Source of the DNA: Cycas panzhihuaensis
Lineage: Eukaryota > Cycadophyta
Length of the DNA: 64,000 bases
Assembly: GCA_023213395.1 (NCBI GenBank)
Contig: CM041465.1
Span: 178,753,741 to 178,817,740, forward strand
Direction: 5' to 3'
Shown in pieces: positions 1 to 13,000 of this stretch (position 1 is the first letter of the stretch; every line of letters begins with the position of its first letter). The notes under the pieces are model-generated. The model was not told the DNA's origin and ran no database searches. It saw only the letters and a list, made by a program, of their open reading frames with translations. The translations under genes were made by a program, and so were the position numbers.

Positions 1-429
1 CTATTTTTTCCGTTTTCCAATGGATTCCAAAACAGTTTAAGAAACCTTAATAAAATTCTTTTAATTCAAAGATTTTTCTCTTTAAACGTGTAGAGGACAT
101 GTATGAGAAGTTCCTCCTCAAATTTTGTGCAAAATAGACCTAATTTATGCTGCTAAAATCGCTGCCATTTTTTATTATTTTTCTATTTTTCTCGCCTCAG
201 GTAGTAATTGCTGCACTTGGGTAGTAGTTGGCCTTGATTATACTTTTGGGTAACGGTTAGCCGAACACAGGTGGCAGTTGTAGAAATATATTTTTTTTAC
301 ATTTTTAAAGCCTTTTACGGCATTTTTCTACTAAATGAAAACCATTAAGCCTCTTTAAGGCATTTTTCTACTAAATGAAGACCATAAACATGAAAAATAA
401 AGTATTTAAAGAGTATTATGAACTTAAAG

Positions 430-1910
430 ATCTGAAAATGGATCATAAACTACTCCCTCTTGTGAATTGTATTACTCTCACTAGGGGCATATCACCATGC
501 CATGCCTATTATCCTATTAGATCCTTAGCCATTAAAGAGATCTCACCCCATGGGGGCATTCTGTACAACATTATGAGTATAAATTATCACTTGTAAATAT
601 TATCCAAAAAAAAAACAACTATAAAATCTCTAAAAATTCCAAAAAGATATTTTTTTTATTTAATTGTATTTGAATTACCTAGCTTTCACCTTTTAACTCA
701 ACTTTAAAATGAACCTAAACTACATTTGTTTTCTTATGGTTTTACACCCATAATATGTGATTCTACCTTGTGCCCATGATGGCACCCTCTACTCTAAGTC
801 AAGCTCTCTTTCTCACCCTATAGGTATTTCCCATGAGGGAACTGTCTATTATATTAACAACCTTAGTTATTTTTATCTTATTACATGTAAGAGAGTCTTA
901 AAATTAAGATTTGATTGTAGTTTTAGTTATGACTTTATGATCTAGTCGCAATCTAGTTACAACCTCACCATAGTTCTATAACCTAGTTGTAGTCAAGTTA
1001 TGACCTAGTCATAGTTCCTATGACCTAGTCATAATTAGATTGTAATTCTTATGGCTTGGTTGCACTTGGTTGTGACTTGGTCATAGTTCCTATGACTTGG
1101 TTGCACTTGGTTATACCCTAGGTTGTATTTGGTTATACTTGATTATACCTAATCACACTTAGTTGTATCATAGTTCCTATAACCTAGTCATAATTAGGTT
1201 GCAATTCCTATGGCTTGGTTGCACTTGGGTGTGACCTAGTTATAGTTCCTATGACTTGGTTGCACTTGGTTATACCCTAGGTTGTATTTGGTTGTACTTG
1301 ATTATACCTAGTCACACTTGGTTGTACCTTGAGTTGCACCTAGTTACACTTGGTTATACCTAGTTGCACTCACGTTGGTGTTTAAAATTATAAATTGAGC
1401 TCTGAAATGAGCCTAAATTACCTGTGGGTGTGATATGCATCACTCTCACTAAGGGTATGTTATCATGTTATTCCTATTATTACACTCCATCCTTTATCAT
1501 TGGTGGGATTCTACCCTTACTAAAAGCACACCTTGCTTTAAAATGAGCTTAAACTACCCTCGTTTGTGACTTGTATTATCCTCACTAGGGGCATCTTATC
1601 ATATCATGCCTATTACCCTATCACATCCTTAGCCACCGATAGGATCTCATCCCATGGGTGCTTCCTACTCTATCATGAGTATAAATTATCACTTGTAAAT
1701 ATTATCTTAAAAAAAAAAAAAAGAAATCATAAAATCCCTAAAATTTCTCAAAAGGCATGTTCATTTTCTTATGGTTTTACATCCATAGGGTGTGACACCA
1801 CTTTGTGCCCATGATGCCATTCTTTTCTCCAAGACAAGCCCCTTTTCCCCTATAGGCATTCCCCATGGGGGTATGAGAGTCCTTTGTGAGTATAAATTAG
1901 CAATCTATAT
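430..1910 (+). repeat. Long degenerate direct repeats in spacer of old element
   Basis: Two diverged copies of a block of about 400 bp lie at about 430-850 and 1,540-1,910, with a partial copy at about 1,390-1,510. Each has the same order of landmarks: a segment resembling AAAATGAGCCTAAACTACC, a CTCACTAGGGGCAT segment, an A-rich run near 605 and 1,710, and a TTTTCTTATGGTTTTAC segment. The first landmark resembles the conserved part of the 85-bp spacer repeat of elements A and B, so this looks like an expanded, older version of that array. Short open frames here (375-596, 757-945, 1,566-1,814) are fragments of the repeat, not genes. Confidence 0.6.
955..1370. repeat. Tandem repeat, about 159-bp period
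   Basis: Two and a half copies of a unit made from short words such as GACCTAGTCATA, GGTTGCACTTGGTTATACC and CCTAGGTTGTATTTGG. The word TTCCTATRACCTAGTCATAATTAG begins near 1,015 and again near 1,174, giving a period of about 159 bp. Inside the unit there is a looser repeat of about 20 bp. It sits inside the spacer of the old Tat-like element. Confidence 0.7.
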
Positions 1911-2499
1911 ATTACATTATGTCAAGCCACATGCACATCTATAGGATTATTAATTATGTTTTATATGTTGTGTTTGCCACAATGCCATACATAAGACTAA
2001 TGCTAACTCAATAGTGCATAAAAGTAGAACCATAACTCCCCATATAAATGACATAATGTAACCACATGCATACATATAAAAGTACACAAGAATGAATTAA
2101 ATGCAAGAATATGAATCGACTCCTATATATATAATAAAATAAATGTAATCAAGAGAGAGTTGGAATCCTTGTAAGGGTATATAGTCACCCAAAGGGCTCT
2201 ATAATATATACATCTTAACCCATAGAGGTTTAGCTTGCCTCTACCAAGATGCCCCACATACTATAGGATTGCCTCATATTGTATAACTTTCCTCATGATT
2301 AGGCCCCTCTATGGTGCCCTAATGCTACCTCCTATGTTATGAATGGGATTCTTTAATGGCCCTGCCTCACTCCCCTCATGCCTTGTTTATCATTATGGTG
2401 GAGTGGTAGTGGATGTCCTATTGTAATTCCATCCTGACCTAGCTACCATCTAATCTATGAGGTGATCATACCTAGCTTATAGTGAGCCCCCCTCTCTCC
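1911..2499. other. Spacer, no gene recognised
   Basis: AT-rich sequence with no convincing coding frame. By position it may contain the 3' end of exon 3 and the 3' untranslated part of the decayed antisense PMD gene, but I could not align it to A or B. Confidence 0.3.
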
Positions 2500-4820
2500 A
2501 AACCTCCTCAAAGAGAGTATGTGGGTTGATGTTCTATGCCTCCACTACTAGCACTACTTTGAGTGGAGGCATAGCAACTAGTGTATCCCCTCTCCTCATG
2601 CCTCCAACTCCCTACTCCTAGCTTGTAGCTCTTGTATCTTGATAGACCACATCTCCATTGCCCTTATTATGGGGGTAAATACCATCATATGAGGACATGT
2701 TGATGTTGTCTCCCAACTATCTATAATGAGAGGCTGCTCCTCTATGTACACCATAGGGAATTACTTGTTGATCATGCATCGTATGAACTTAGGAGTAAGA
2801 CTCACACCTACTAATGAAATACATCTAATAGTAAGTGACTATCATATACTAAAAACCAATGTAAGCTAAAGCATAAATCAAACAAAACAATACAAAAATC
2901 AAGTTAAAGTAATGCCTCCATAAGGGACTCCTCCCTCTTCCTTTGTGGCCATCTCTCCCTCTATAGTGACATTATGTGTCTCCTCTCCCTTAATGGTTGC
3001 CTCCTTCCTAACTCTGGATGCCTCCTCTCCTTCTCCTATTACCTTACTAGCCATGATTGACTCCTCCTCTACATCATCATCTCCCTCCTCATCATTACTC
3101 TAATGGAGCCCCTTATATGGATGTCTCATATAGTCATCCAACCCTAATTGATCCAAAGGCATAGCATGCACTATACGAGGGACCTGCTTAGGATCTCCTA
3201 AGCTCTTAAATTAGGTGGGTTATCTATGTACTAATAGGTCCTCATCTTCTACTGGATATGGTCCTATCCTTATCCCTACCCCATGGAAGTGATCAAAGAT
3301 CCAACACTAGAGTAGGGTGCAATATGAGAAATCTCCATGCCTTAATGTTCAAATTTGATCTAGCTAAGCCTATATATTGGCCACCATGAGGGTTGCCTAA
3401 TCTAATGTCTCCCATGCCTTGAATTATTAGACCGCATCCATTCATCCTTCATGAATCTCTCTGTAATTATGTCTCTAGGATATCCAAAAAATTATAGCAC
3501 ATACAATCAATTTCCTCAATCGAGGAATCCTAAAACCTAGAATACATCTCAAACTACCTCTTATCTAGTCCTACTGGCCCTTACTATAAAAGAACTAGGT
3601 GACTATCCTATATACATCCTCTATACTCAATAATATACCTAGCTCTAGGGGTAGTCCCTTCATTAGAAGCCTAAGTATCCTCCAATCATCCTTTGATGTA
3701 ATTGGCCTCATGGGGCTGGGTGTATTGGTAAGATATGGCAATTACTAAGGAGATACCCAGGTTCAAAACTTATGAGTTTCAATCATTTCACAAGGAAGTA
3801 GTCTGACCGGTGTCTGCTGCTGCAAAGAAAGTAGTCCGACTAAAGTCTGTTGAGTGTGCGCTAGCTGTACGATGGTGGTATGAACTCCAAGCATGGCCAG
3901 TATAAAGGCAATATAAAAACCTGGATCCCAGGGGTCCCCCTTACTTCGAAACTTTGTACTAAGGGTGGCTAGAGGTTCTCCTCTAGATAACAAAAAATAA
4001 ATAAATTATCACATCCATAATAGTTAGTAGATGAAACACTTGGTGATGTCAATACCAATGGGATATGATATCCACTAATAGAGTCTGATCTGATGTATAC
4101 TATTATGTCATAGTCACTATGAATAACCTGCATCCTCTCAAAATGTCTCTATCCTATTTTGTCATCAACTGAGCAAGGCTCAACATAGGAATGCCTCTAT
4201 TTTTGTGATTATCAATTATTGTAATATCCTACTAAACAACATAAAACATAAGAAGAATTAGTTTAAGATAAACTTGGGCTAGTCATAGATGATTAGTTAA
4301 TCTAGATGAGTCATTTAGGAGTTGATCATGGATAAAAGTTTCAAATTCTAGCCATTTCTATTCTATACCATAAAGTTTTCTATGGTACTAAGAATTTCTT
4401 TGTGGTATAACTAATAATATCTGTGGTACCGCTAGGGTTTTTAGGATAATTTATAGTACAATGATAATTCATGATACATGAGAAAACCAAAAAAAAAAAA
4501 AGAAAAGAAGAGAAAAAAAGAACATTTATACCAAATCTAATCCATTCAAATTGACTAAGGCATCAAATTGCCTTAGTTTGGTTACAAATAAGGCTTGATT
4601 CGACCTTCATTTGGGCAAAATATAACAAACTAGGGCACAACCTAACAAAAATAAAAATTATAAGAAACTCAAAATATAAAATAAATTAACTTTTACTCAC
4701 TAGGTTAGGTTTGATAGTTGCCATGGTGAAAACCCAAATCTAATAGCTTTGTCTACTAATGAATTTGATAGTTAGTTTACTCTCAGTGATGTCCAAAATT
4801 TTAAGGGGTAAAATTGGTTA
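2500..4820 (-). pseudogene. Decayed three-exon antisense PMD-like gene (old copy)
   Basis: Read on the - strand this matches the antisense genes of elements A and B. Exon 1 (about 4,820-4,701) ends with MATIKPNL just before a GTGAGT donor at 4,700. Intron 1 (4,700-4,229, 472 bp) ends in TAG. Exon 2 starts at 4,228 and encodes a match to the VDNR..GIP..LS segment, then the PMD core (SDQTLLVDIISHW, FSYCTLL, WIFDHF), then an acidic hinge (about 2,945-3,110). Exon 3 starts after a TAG acceptor at 2,807 and keeps FPMVYIEEQP. The intron 2 donor is not a GT. Many stops and a SINE-like insertion at 3,704-4,003 show it is dead. The 3' end is uncertain. Homology is by eye but extends over all three exons. 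Confidence 0.75.
3704..4003 (+). mobile_element. SINE-like insertion
   Basis: A 300-bp block with higher GC than its surroundings interrupts the decayed PMD exon between the parts matching GDI and TIT of the A and B proteins. It has a Pol III box-A-like segment near its start (3,715-3,732, GCTGGGTGTATTGGTAAG) and a box-B-like GGTTCAAAAC at about 3,751, and ends in an A-rich tail. AATT flanks it on both sides (3,700-3,703 and 4,004-4,007), which is a very short duplication. Structure and position support a tRNA-type SINE; the family is not identified. Confidence 0.5.
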
Positions 4821-6572
4821 AGTTTTCTTTAGAAATTCCCTAACAGGTAAATGTAAAAATGAAAATGAAAATCAATTAAGAAAACATGAATATATAAATA
4901 GCCATAATATGATTGTTCGATGCCTATTTTACCTCTCGTTTGATCTGTTGGGACCTTTATTCCACATACTTTGTTCACGTCCTTGGCATAGTTGTTCATA
5001 CCTCCCAGCTTTTTTATTTTAGTTGCAAGATTAGGCCTTCATTGTCATTAATACATACCATTAATGACTTTATTTGCATTAAGTTGGAGCCCTTCTTCAC
5101 TCTAGGTAAATTATCCTCTTATATAGTAGTGTTTATAGTCTACAAGACCATCTCACAACATTGGTTTCCTATTCCATGCTCATAATAACCCACCATATGT
5201 CAAGTATTACTTGACCCCCTACTCTTCATTAGCATTTTATGCTATTTTTTCCACTCAATATTACTCCATTACTTGCGTACTTAGGCCTATAGTTTATTCC
5301 CTTGTTGTTGCTACCTCTACCTAGCCATGTCGTCAAATTATAGGTCTTTTGTTACCATTAACATATCTTTGATCAAGTTTTAGGTATCCTTGTTAACCTC
5401 ATATTGAAACTTTCTACATGATAGTTTGTTTACTCTCCTAGATTGCGACTTTGACCTATGACTTTATTCTTATACACCTATTATCTTCGCATACCCATTG
5501 CCTTGCCATGAGCTTGCAATGCATCTTGTTTAGCCCTTATTATAGTAGATAGTCCTAGGTCCTCATGGTCATTGGCTTAGGACACTTCGCCACTCATATC
5601 CCATGAAATGACACTTAGAGTCCTTATATGACTTCCCCTTGATACCCTACAGTTTGACCCTCTTCACTAGTCTCTCATAGTCTAGTTGTGCTATTTGTAA
5701 AAGCATAATTTACATGGTTGATTTACTTAGATCCCTATGGTTTGACCTATCACCACTTCTAGTTCACACTATCAAGGATTTACATATATATGCTCCTCTA
5801 GAATTAAAAAAAGAAAGAAAAAGAAAAAAAACATATAAGGGATTATTAGAGGAGTATATTTATCACTATCTACTTAGCATCTGGGGTAGGTTACATGTCA
5901 ATCTCTTTCCCAACTATGATACATAGTTTAGATCTAATCATATGGGCCATCTTAGGACCTTAGATATGATTATTTGGATCCATCATAATCAAAACTTATT
6001 TGACATAGGTACAACCTATTACAGATCTTAGAAGTGGTCATGACACTAATGCACAATTGCTCCCATTAATTGATTCCCACTATCTCCCTCTATTTAGTGA
6101 GATCACTCTGAGTCTACCTTTGCATATCCTTATGGCATTGATCATCCATACTTATAGGCATAGTCATAGGGATCTTATCCCTTTTGTTATAGCTTGGACC
6201 ATTCAGGATCATAGCCAACAATATAATTGAGTATATTATTATCATAGAAGCATTAACTAATATTTTGCATGTTCATTGTAGCCCTATTATATTGTATTAT
6301 AACTTCCAACTCATTATGTCCTAGCTTTCACAGGTCTACCAAGTTTGTTACCCACAGTTAAAAGCCCTTATTAATTGTACTAGGTCCCTTTAGGTCTAAT
6401 TCTCTTTTGTTTCTATTCCCTATATCCTATAAAGAATAAATACCAAGATTGATAGGTTGGTTACCTTCATTCTTGAACATCATTTATCATAGGTAAATGA
6501 TTATCTTCTGGGCTAATGGGCCTATCATTGAGATATATGCTTAGGAGGTAAGCCCTCCTATGGTCACCTCTC
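4821..6572. other. Intergenic part of old element, no gene recognised
   Basis: AT-rich sequence between the antisense gene and the second repeat zone. By analogy with A and B it should include the antisense promoter and the extra RNase H. A TATA-like stretch is noted separately, but no RNase H motif was found on either strand. Open frames at 4,913-5,185 and 5,714-5,926 match nothing I recognise. Confidence 0.35.
4891..4900 (-). promoter_or_regulatory. Possible relic TATA box of antisense gene
   Basis: On the - strand this reads GGCTATTTATATATTC, about 70 bp upstream of the inferred first exon. In elements A and B a TATATAAGG lies at the same distance. The match is imperfect and AT-rich DNA yields TATA boxes by chance, so support comes only from position. 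Confidence 0.3.
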
Positions 6573-7740
6573 AGGGCACTCACTAAAGAGATTAAACTAT
6601 GGTTATAACCCTAAGCATTCTTGGTCCATCTTAGAAGCTAAGCTACGTTATCAAGCTTCACTTATGCATCCCACCTCTAATGGGTACTCATTGAAGAGGT
6701 TAAATTATGGTGACAACCTTAGGTGCTCTTGGTCCATCATGGAAGTTAATCCATATTATCAAGCTTCCCCTATACTGTGGTGAAAGCCTAAACCACCACC
6801 CATACTCCAAAATAAGGGTAATCTATTATGAATATTTCACTTATGAGGGGCACTCATCAAAGAGTCTAAACTATGGTGATAACCCTAAGCATTCCTAGCC
6901 TACCTTGGAAGCTTGACCATGCTGCTAGCTTCCTATATGCTCCAACAAGATCCTAAACCACTATCCTTGCTCTAAAATAAGGGAAAACTACTATGAATAT
7001 TTGTATATATATATATACATACTTACTTAGGTCATGGCCCTCCCAAGGTGCATTACTCTTTAGTATCCACAACCTCGTCCTTATTGTTGTTTCCTTCCCA
7101 TTTCTTAGTTTATTTAGTTTCTTTTCATGCAAATTACTCATAAAAGCATAAAAATAATGAAAAATCATTAAAAATCTAAAAAAATTATAAATATATAAAA
7201 TGACTTAAAAACTAAAATAATATAAATTTATAAAACATTACACACATACGTGCACGCACACACACATACACACATACACATACATAACATCAAAAAACCA
7301 AAAATATGACTCTAAGGTGAGCCTAAACAACTCCTCTGAAAGACAACTATTAATGAGGTTAAACTTTGGCATCACACCTTTTACTTCTAAGTCTTCTCCT
7401 TAGATATTTGAGGCAATGCCCTAAGTATTTAAGGTTTATGGTTTTTGATCCTCATTCTAGGCGATGATGCCATCTCATTTCATTGATTGGGATAATCCAC
7501 TAACCACCTGATATCACTCTAAAAGATAACCATTAATAAGAATAAACTATGGTGACCCCCATTTGTACTTTCCTAAGTTCATTATAGCCATTGGCTTACT
7601 TAGATCGATTTGATTACCAACCCATTATCCCTCTAAGCTAAGTATACCTTCGACACAACTTGTCAATGAGGTTAAATTAAGGGTAACACCCTTTGATTAT
7701 CTACTAATAAGGCAAAACTATAGTATACCTAGCCCTTTCT
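6573..7740 (+). repeat. Degenerate tandem repeat before polypurine tract
   Basis: Units starting near 6,573, 6,684 and 6,848 share an ordered set of words: GGCACTCAyyrAAGAG, TAAACTATGGTGATAACCCTAAGC, TTGGTCCATCxTrGAAG and AAGCTTC. Weaker copies of the first two words recur near 7,345, 7,525, 7,655 and 7,705. The unit length varies (about 110-165 bp). The array ends about 100 bp before the polypurine tract. No function is visible. Confidence 0.6.
7240..7288. repeat. CA/TG microsatellite
   Basis: Imperfect (CA)n run with CATA and CG interruptions. It lies in the AT-rich gap between repeat units. Confidence 0.85.
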
Positions 7741-7829
7741 TTCTATATATATAAGTATGCTATTGGGTTAACATCATTTTTGTTGGTAGCATTCACTATA
7801 TTTTAGCCACAAGTCTAAGAGGTTTTGCT

Positions 7830-7842
7830 ACCAAGGGGGCAA
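7830..7842 (+). promoter_or_regulatory. Polypurine tract of old Tat-like element
   Basis: ACCAAGGGGGCAA directly precedes an LTR-like TGTTTC. The intact element B has GCCAAGGGGGCAG followed by TGTTTC at 50,889-50,901. Such tracts prime plus-strand DNA synthesis in LTR retrotransposons. The near identity in an otherwise rotted region fixes the family and orientation of the relic. Confidence 0.75.
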
Positions 7843-10000
7843 TGTTTCTTAACTACTAAGAACAACATGGACACCATAATAAATAGGCAAGTGAAGGTAT
7901 ATTTTATATCTTTACATATTTTATTGCTTTCTTATATCATGATTTTAGAGTATGGACATGCCTTTTGCTTGTTGACTTAGTGAGTTGTGTTATATACTTT
8001 TAGTGTATGACAAATATGACTCTAGTTATTGGCCATTGGTCCACCCATTAGGCTCTTTAGGTTAGAACAAACATTTTAGTACCTCTGCAAGGTCTTGTAG
8101 ATCCCTTTTTGATTTATTTTGAGTCTTATTTTCATCATCATCTTCTTCATTTTGACCTTATTCTCACTCACACTTTATCATCTATCTACTTCTAAACTAA
8201 TTTCATGCATATTTCTTTGTATTACTTTGGTTTTATCAGACCATTTTATTTTTACTATAATTATAGTATCACAAAGTTCTTTGTGATACCATGAACAAAC
8301 TTTATAATATAACTATTACCTACTCAATTTTGGACCTATCAGAGATAGTCAACTTATTAATTTCTTATTATTAGTCTTGGGTAGTGCCTATTGGCTCTAA
8401 ATTGGTACACATTAGTTTTTAGTGGCCTAAGAGGCCAAGTCATACTAAAAACTCCTCTTCCCACATGGTTTTTCTCTAAATCCATGGACAAGACCCATGG
8501 ATTTGGTCATATTATTTTCTCCCGTATTATGGATTAAAAACCACTCTTCTCAAACTCATCCTCAACTATATATCCTTTAATTTTTCCATTAGAAAGGGGA
8601 GGTTAAGTTATCTTGTGAAGGTACTACTATCATGCTTCTAAGTTTCTAAGAGGAATAATTTGCCACTTAATCTATCTTATTTTCTTTTTCATACTTATTT
8701 GGAGGTTCACCTTTTAACATCGTTAGAGCATCCTTGAGTGGAGTAATTTTAGGCATTGGCATCCTTTAGCTTGTTGGGATGAGGTAATCCTCCCACAACC
8801 ACGTTGGTGAGTGTATTTCCATTGCTTTCATGTTTGTTTTGCTTGTTCACTTTTTAGGTTGAGTATACCTTAGTCCTATCTTGCTCTTTATATATTTTCT
8901 TTTGCCCTTTATTATTTTTTGGCCCATATGATTAGAAAAACTTGTAAGGGAAAACTAGCATACAAGTACAACTTAGAGTGCGAGTGATATTTGGGGGATA
9001 TAGAGCTATTTTCAAGGCTCATCTCTCCTCCCACTCACTAGGTTTTCTTGCATATTTTGATTGGATATTTTTTATCATTTCCAAATAAAACATTGTAATA
9101 GTATGGTGTTGTTTAGAGATTGCTAATTATTATCATTATATGTGTAGATCTCATCTTTATTATAGGTGTTAAAGGATTAAGAAGCTACTTCACTATCAAC
9201 TCATACTTGAGTTTTATCACCATATCATCTTATTAAGGTGAGAGTACATGTCCACAACTAAAAGAGATAACTCTAACCTACCCTAATTGTGTTTGTTTTT
9301 ATATTTTTTAGTTTTCATCACAAACTTTTCTTTTGTCATAAGACAATTCAAGAAGTAGAAATGTTGTTGAATTTTACCTAGAAATCCTATATATGCAAAT
9401 TATTTTTATTTAAGTCATATACAAAACCTACCTTTAACATCATAAGGAAGACAAAGGTTAGATAAGCATGTTGCATCAATCCTAGGTATGCTCCTCCTTC
9501 TTCTCTCTTAGTTATTTTTTTCTTTTAAGTAAAAAAAAAAAAGGGAATCTAGTCTATGAAAGAAAGGAGTAAAAGGAACTATAGTAGGTTTTCTTTTACT
9601 TTAAGTCCCCCCTTACTCCCTTTTAAAAAAAAAAGACAACAAAAAGAAGGGGGGCAAAAATGTTTCTTTCCCTTTGTTAGGCTTTCTTACTTTCTTTCCT
9701 TAAAAAAGAAAAGAAAAATAAGTTATTTTCCTTTTATTTATTTTATTACTCTTTTCTCCAAAAGATAAAAAGACAAAAACAAAAAGATAAAAGACTTGAA
9801 ATCCTTAAAAAGAAATGTAATTATCATTTCCTCTTCTTACATGTTGCATTGCATTATTGTATATCATAGTAGGTTTTAGATGTTGTATTCAAAAGCCTAA
9901 GCGAAGGAGAGGGTAATATAATTATAAGTCCTTGAACTCATGGAGCTAGATTGTACTAGTAGTTAGGATGATTTTCTTATTTGCATTAAAATGAAAGAGC
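7843..10000 (+). mobile_element. 3' LTR of old Tat-like element (right end unresolved)
   Basis: Begins TGTTTCTTAACTACTAAGAAC, the decayed form of the TGTTTCCCAGCTACTGGGAATG start of the B LTRs. A segment resembling GTATATTTTCTTACTTT follows, and a palindromic GTATCAC/GTGATAC pair lies at about 8,268-8,294, near the offset where the B LTRs carry GCGGTACCGC motifs. The A and B LTRs are about 2.5 kb, which would place the end near 10,300, but I could not match the terminal sequence. The K-rich frame at 9,556-9,768 comes from homopolymer runs and is not a gene. Confidence 0.5.
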
Positions 10001-13000
10001 ATATAGGTGTGTGTGTTCCCTATAGCTTGCCATAGGTTTGCTTATATTCATAGACCCTTATTACACATATACAGACTTGCATATGTTGCCTAAGTTAGGC
10101 CACTCTCTAGCCATATAGAAATATAATTAAGCCCTATACCCACACTCAAATGGTTTACGAGCACCCTGAGTGAGGCATTAGTTTACATTGCATCCCTCAT
10201 GAATACCTTTCCATGCCTCAAGTCTCTCATTGCTAGGTTTGTTGTGTGTCTTGACCCATTCCTGTGCATTGAATTAATGTTAGCCATTAATCTTCATGCA
10301 TGGGCCACTTATATTCACCAATAGGAATTAAGGCAAAATTTCCCACCAATTATATCTTATGTGAAGGGGCCTCTCTTTCCTATTTAAGGCCCACTTATTA
10401 TAAAATAGATTACTGAATCTAGTGTTATTTTAGAGGTTGTACTTTAGTATCCCCTTTTTAGTGATTTTTATGCTCTCTTAATGAACTTGTGTCATCATTC
10501 TTTATAATTTGCTCTTTAAGTGACAATAAAGTACGACTAATTTTACTCAATATCTGTGTGTTTTTGCTTAAGTTGAAGAATCATTAGAAGGAGACCATTC
10601 TAAATAAGTTTAAATGATTAAACAATCTCTTCTATATAATATAATTTAGGTATAAAACTCCACCTAATTTACAATACCTTTTTGATCTTGAAATATATAT
10701 CTCTCGTGTAGTTCAATGACCTTTGATACCTCATAGTTACTAGAGAATTTTCTTATGTTGCATAATTTCTTAGAGTTTACCTCTATTATTTGGACATCTT
10801 AACATCTAATTATTATTACAAAGTTTAGTAATGGTGTTAAGTATATGATGCGGTAACATCTAAAATGTACTAATTTCCTAGAAATGACATGAAATTTTAC
10901 CATGAGAATGAAAGTACAGACTGTCATATATCAAAACAATTGTCTTAGAGAGATTATCATCCTTCAAAGCAATTCACTACTTTGTGGGGCATTGTAAATT
11001 GTGTTTAGGCTTAAAAATCATCATTTAGGTGCCTGAAATTATAATTTTTTTTTTTTTAAAATTTTATAAAAATTTAAAGATACTACTTTTCTTAATTAGG
11101 TGATTAATTTTCTATGGATTATATTTTTATGGGACCCTTGAAATGTTTAGCTATCCATGGGTCAAATTTTAAGTGAATTGGAAAACTTTGAAAAAGTTAT
11201 TAAAAATGGTAATTGTTAGTATTTTACTAAAATTAAGAAGTTTCTTATTTGAGGGCTTTTTGGCTCTAAGTTAGTTTCTTAATTTTATGGGATAGTAATT
11301 AGTTTTTTTACATGGCTAGAGGCCACAAATTTGTATACTTTTGGATTGTACAAAAATTAAAGTTTTAGTTTTTAGAATAGAAGATATATATATATTTTAA
11401 ATATGCTTTTCTAAAAAATTAGCTTTGCTCTTATTCTAAATTTTCTTATTAATTGCATGCATATATTATTGAAAGGATTATCATCCCATCAATATAATTT
11501 ACAATTAAGTTTTGTTATATACTTAATCATAGAGTTTGTTGTATTTTCAATATGTTAATAATTATGTATGCAAGAAATTATTGTTAAATGTGTTAGCTAA
11601 TGGCATATGCTAATAGTTAAGCTACAATTTAGTCACATAAGGAGAACTCATGTTAATATATTATGTTTAGCTTGTCTATGATTTATCAAATGACACTTGC
11701 TAATTATAATTGGTCAAATGGTCCACACTAATTTTGTTGGGTCAAAAGATTAGAATCTTAGTATATGAATATGCTTTCAAGTATTCATTCATGCATTAAG
11801 GAAATAACTTGATCCTTTTAGCTAAATTCCTACTTATGAGACACCTCAAGGTAGACCATATAAAAGAGAGAAAAGACTTCATACCATTTATATTAAATAT
11901 TATCTTATTATTGAGACATTTGATAGTTGGAATTTTTATTTAAATTTCTTTTATGCTTGAAATTTACATATGCTTATTAGTATTTTTGGTTGAATTACAT
12001 ATTTGATAATGATAAACACCTGTAAGGTTCATGATAAATGTTATTAAGTAGAAAATATGGTCATTTTTAGGGTCTATAATTAAATTTGTCATTGTAGAAT
12101 TATTATAATATAATTTTTTTATGCCATCTCTTCTAAGAGGTATATTAGCTTTAACTACAATAAAAGCACATGCTATATAACACATTTTCATGAAAAATAA
12201 TTGAATTATATACTTTTCAACCTCACCATCCATTCTATAGATTTCATAGTCCTAAAATTTTTCATAGTTAACTTTTTAAAAATGCGAAGGCTATTATACG
12301 TATCCAAAACACCTTAAACTATATTTGTTAGAAATATCTTTGAATATTATTTCCAACAAGAAAAAAAGAAAACATTTTTGATGTCCACAATAATGTTATA
12401 ATAATCTTGGTGAAAGGTTTTATTTTAATTCTAAAAACTACAAAATTTTATAGTTTTATTTTATATAATATTGTTAATAGGAAATATGACCATGAGTTTC
12501 TACTCTTAGTTCCCCATATGCTTAGGCAAAAAGCAAATCACAAATCTATTCAACATTTTGGAAATGGAATTTTAAAGTTAATATGACCTTGATAAAGGCT
12601 TAATATCTTATAACTTGAGCATAATGTAGATAAAAATGGTAGATAGATGGTTCATGCTTTGCTACTTTAATTTGACTTAATGGGTATGAGTATGTGTAAA
12701 TTTGATGATATGTTAAGTTTATGTGGATAAGATTAGACCCTTAAGCTAATTTTTAACCATTATTTCATCATAATCATTTGTTCAAAAAACTCTAAATAAA
12801 TCCATAAATACATTTTTAACTTAGACCAAATATAGAAAAGAAGAAAATAATCATATTATGTTTATCATATTTTAAAGGTTTGAACTTAAGATTGTTTCCT
12901 TAATTTTAGGTCATCACCTTAGAATCAACTTATGACTCATATGACAGGTGTGATTTTGATGAATTTTGTGGATGATTGAATATATTAACTACTATTGCAG

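Larger units (their letters stand above)
1..10000 (+). mobile_element. Decayed Tat-like Ty3/gypsy element, 3' part
   Basis: The sequence is AT-rich and full of stops, but its order matches the 3' half of elements A and B: a repeat-rich post-integrase spacer with blocks resembling the 85-bp spacer repeat of A and B (400-1,910), an antisense PMD gene (about 4,820 down to 2,500), a second repeat zone (6,570-7,740), a polypurine tract (7,830-7,842) and an LTR start (7,843). The gag-pol part would lie left of the window. The extra RNase H expected between 4,900 and 7,800 was not recognised. The right end of the LTR is unresolved, so the end coordinate is approximate. This is inferred from by-eye alignment to A and B; a dot plot would test it. 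Confidence 0.65.

Noticed and set aside
955-1370. Possible CRISPR-like or minisatellite array
   Set aside because: The repeats are contiguous and degenerate, with no unique spacers of constant length, and the setting is a plant transposon.
9556-9768. Lys/Arg-rich 70-aa frame
   Set aside because: It is made of A-rich and pyrimidine homopolymer runs in a decayed LTR, with no conserved motif.
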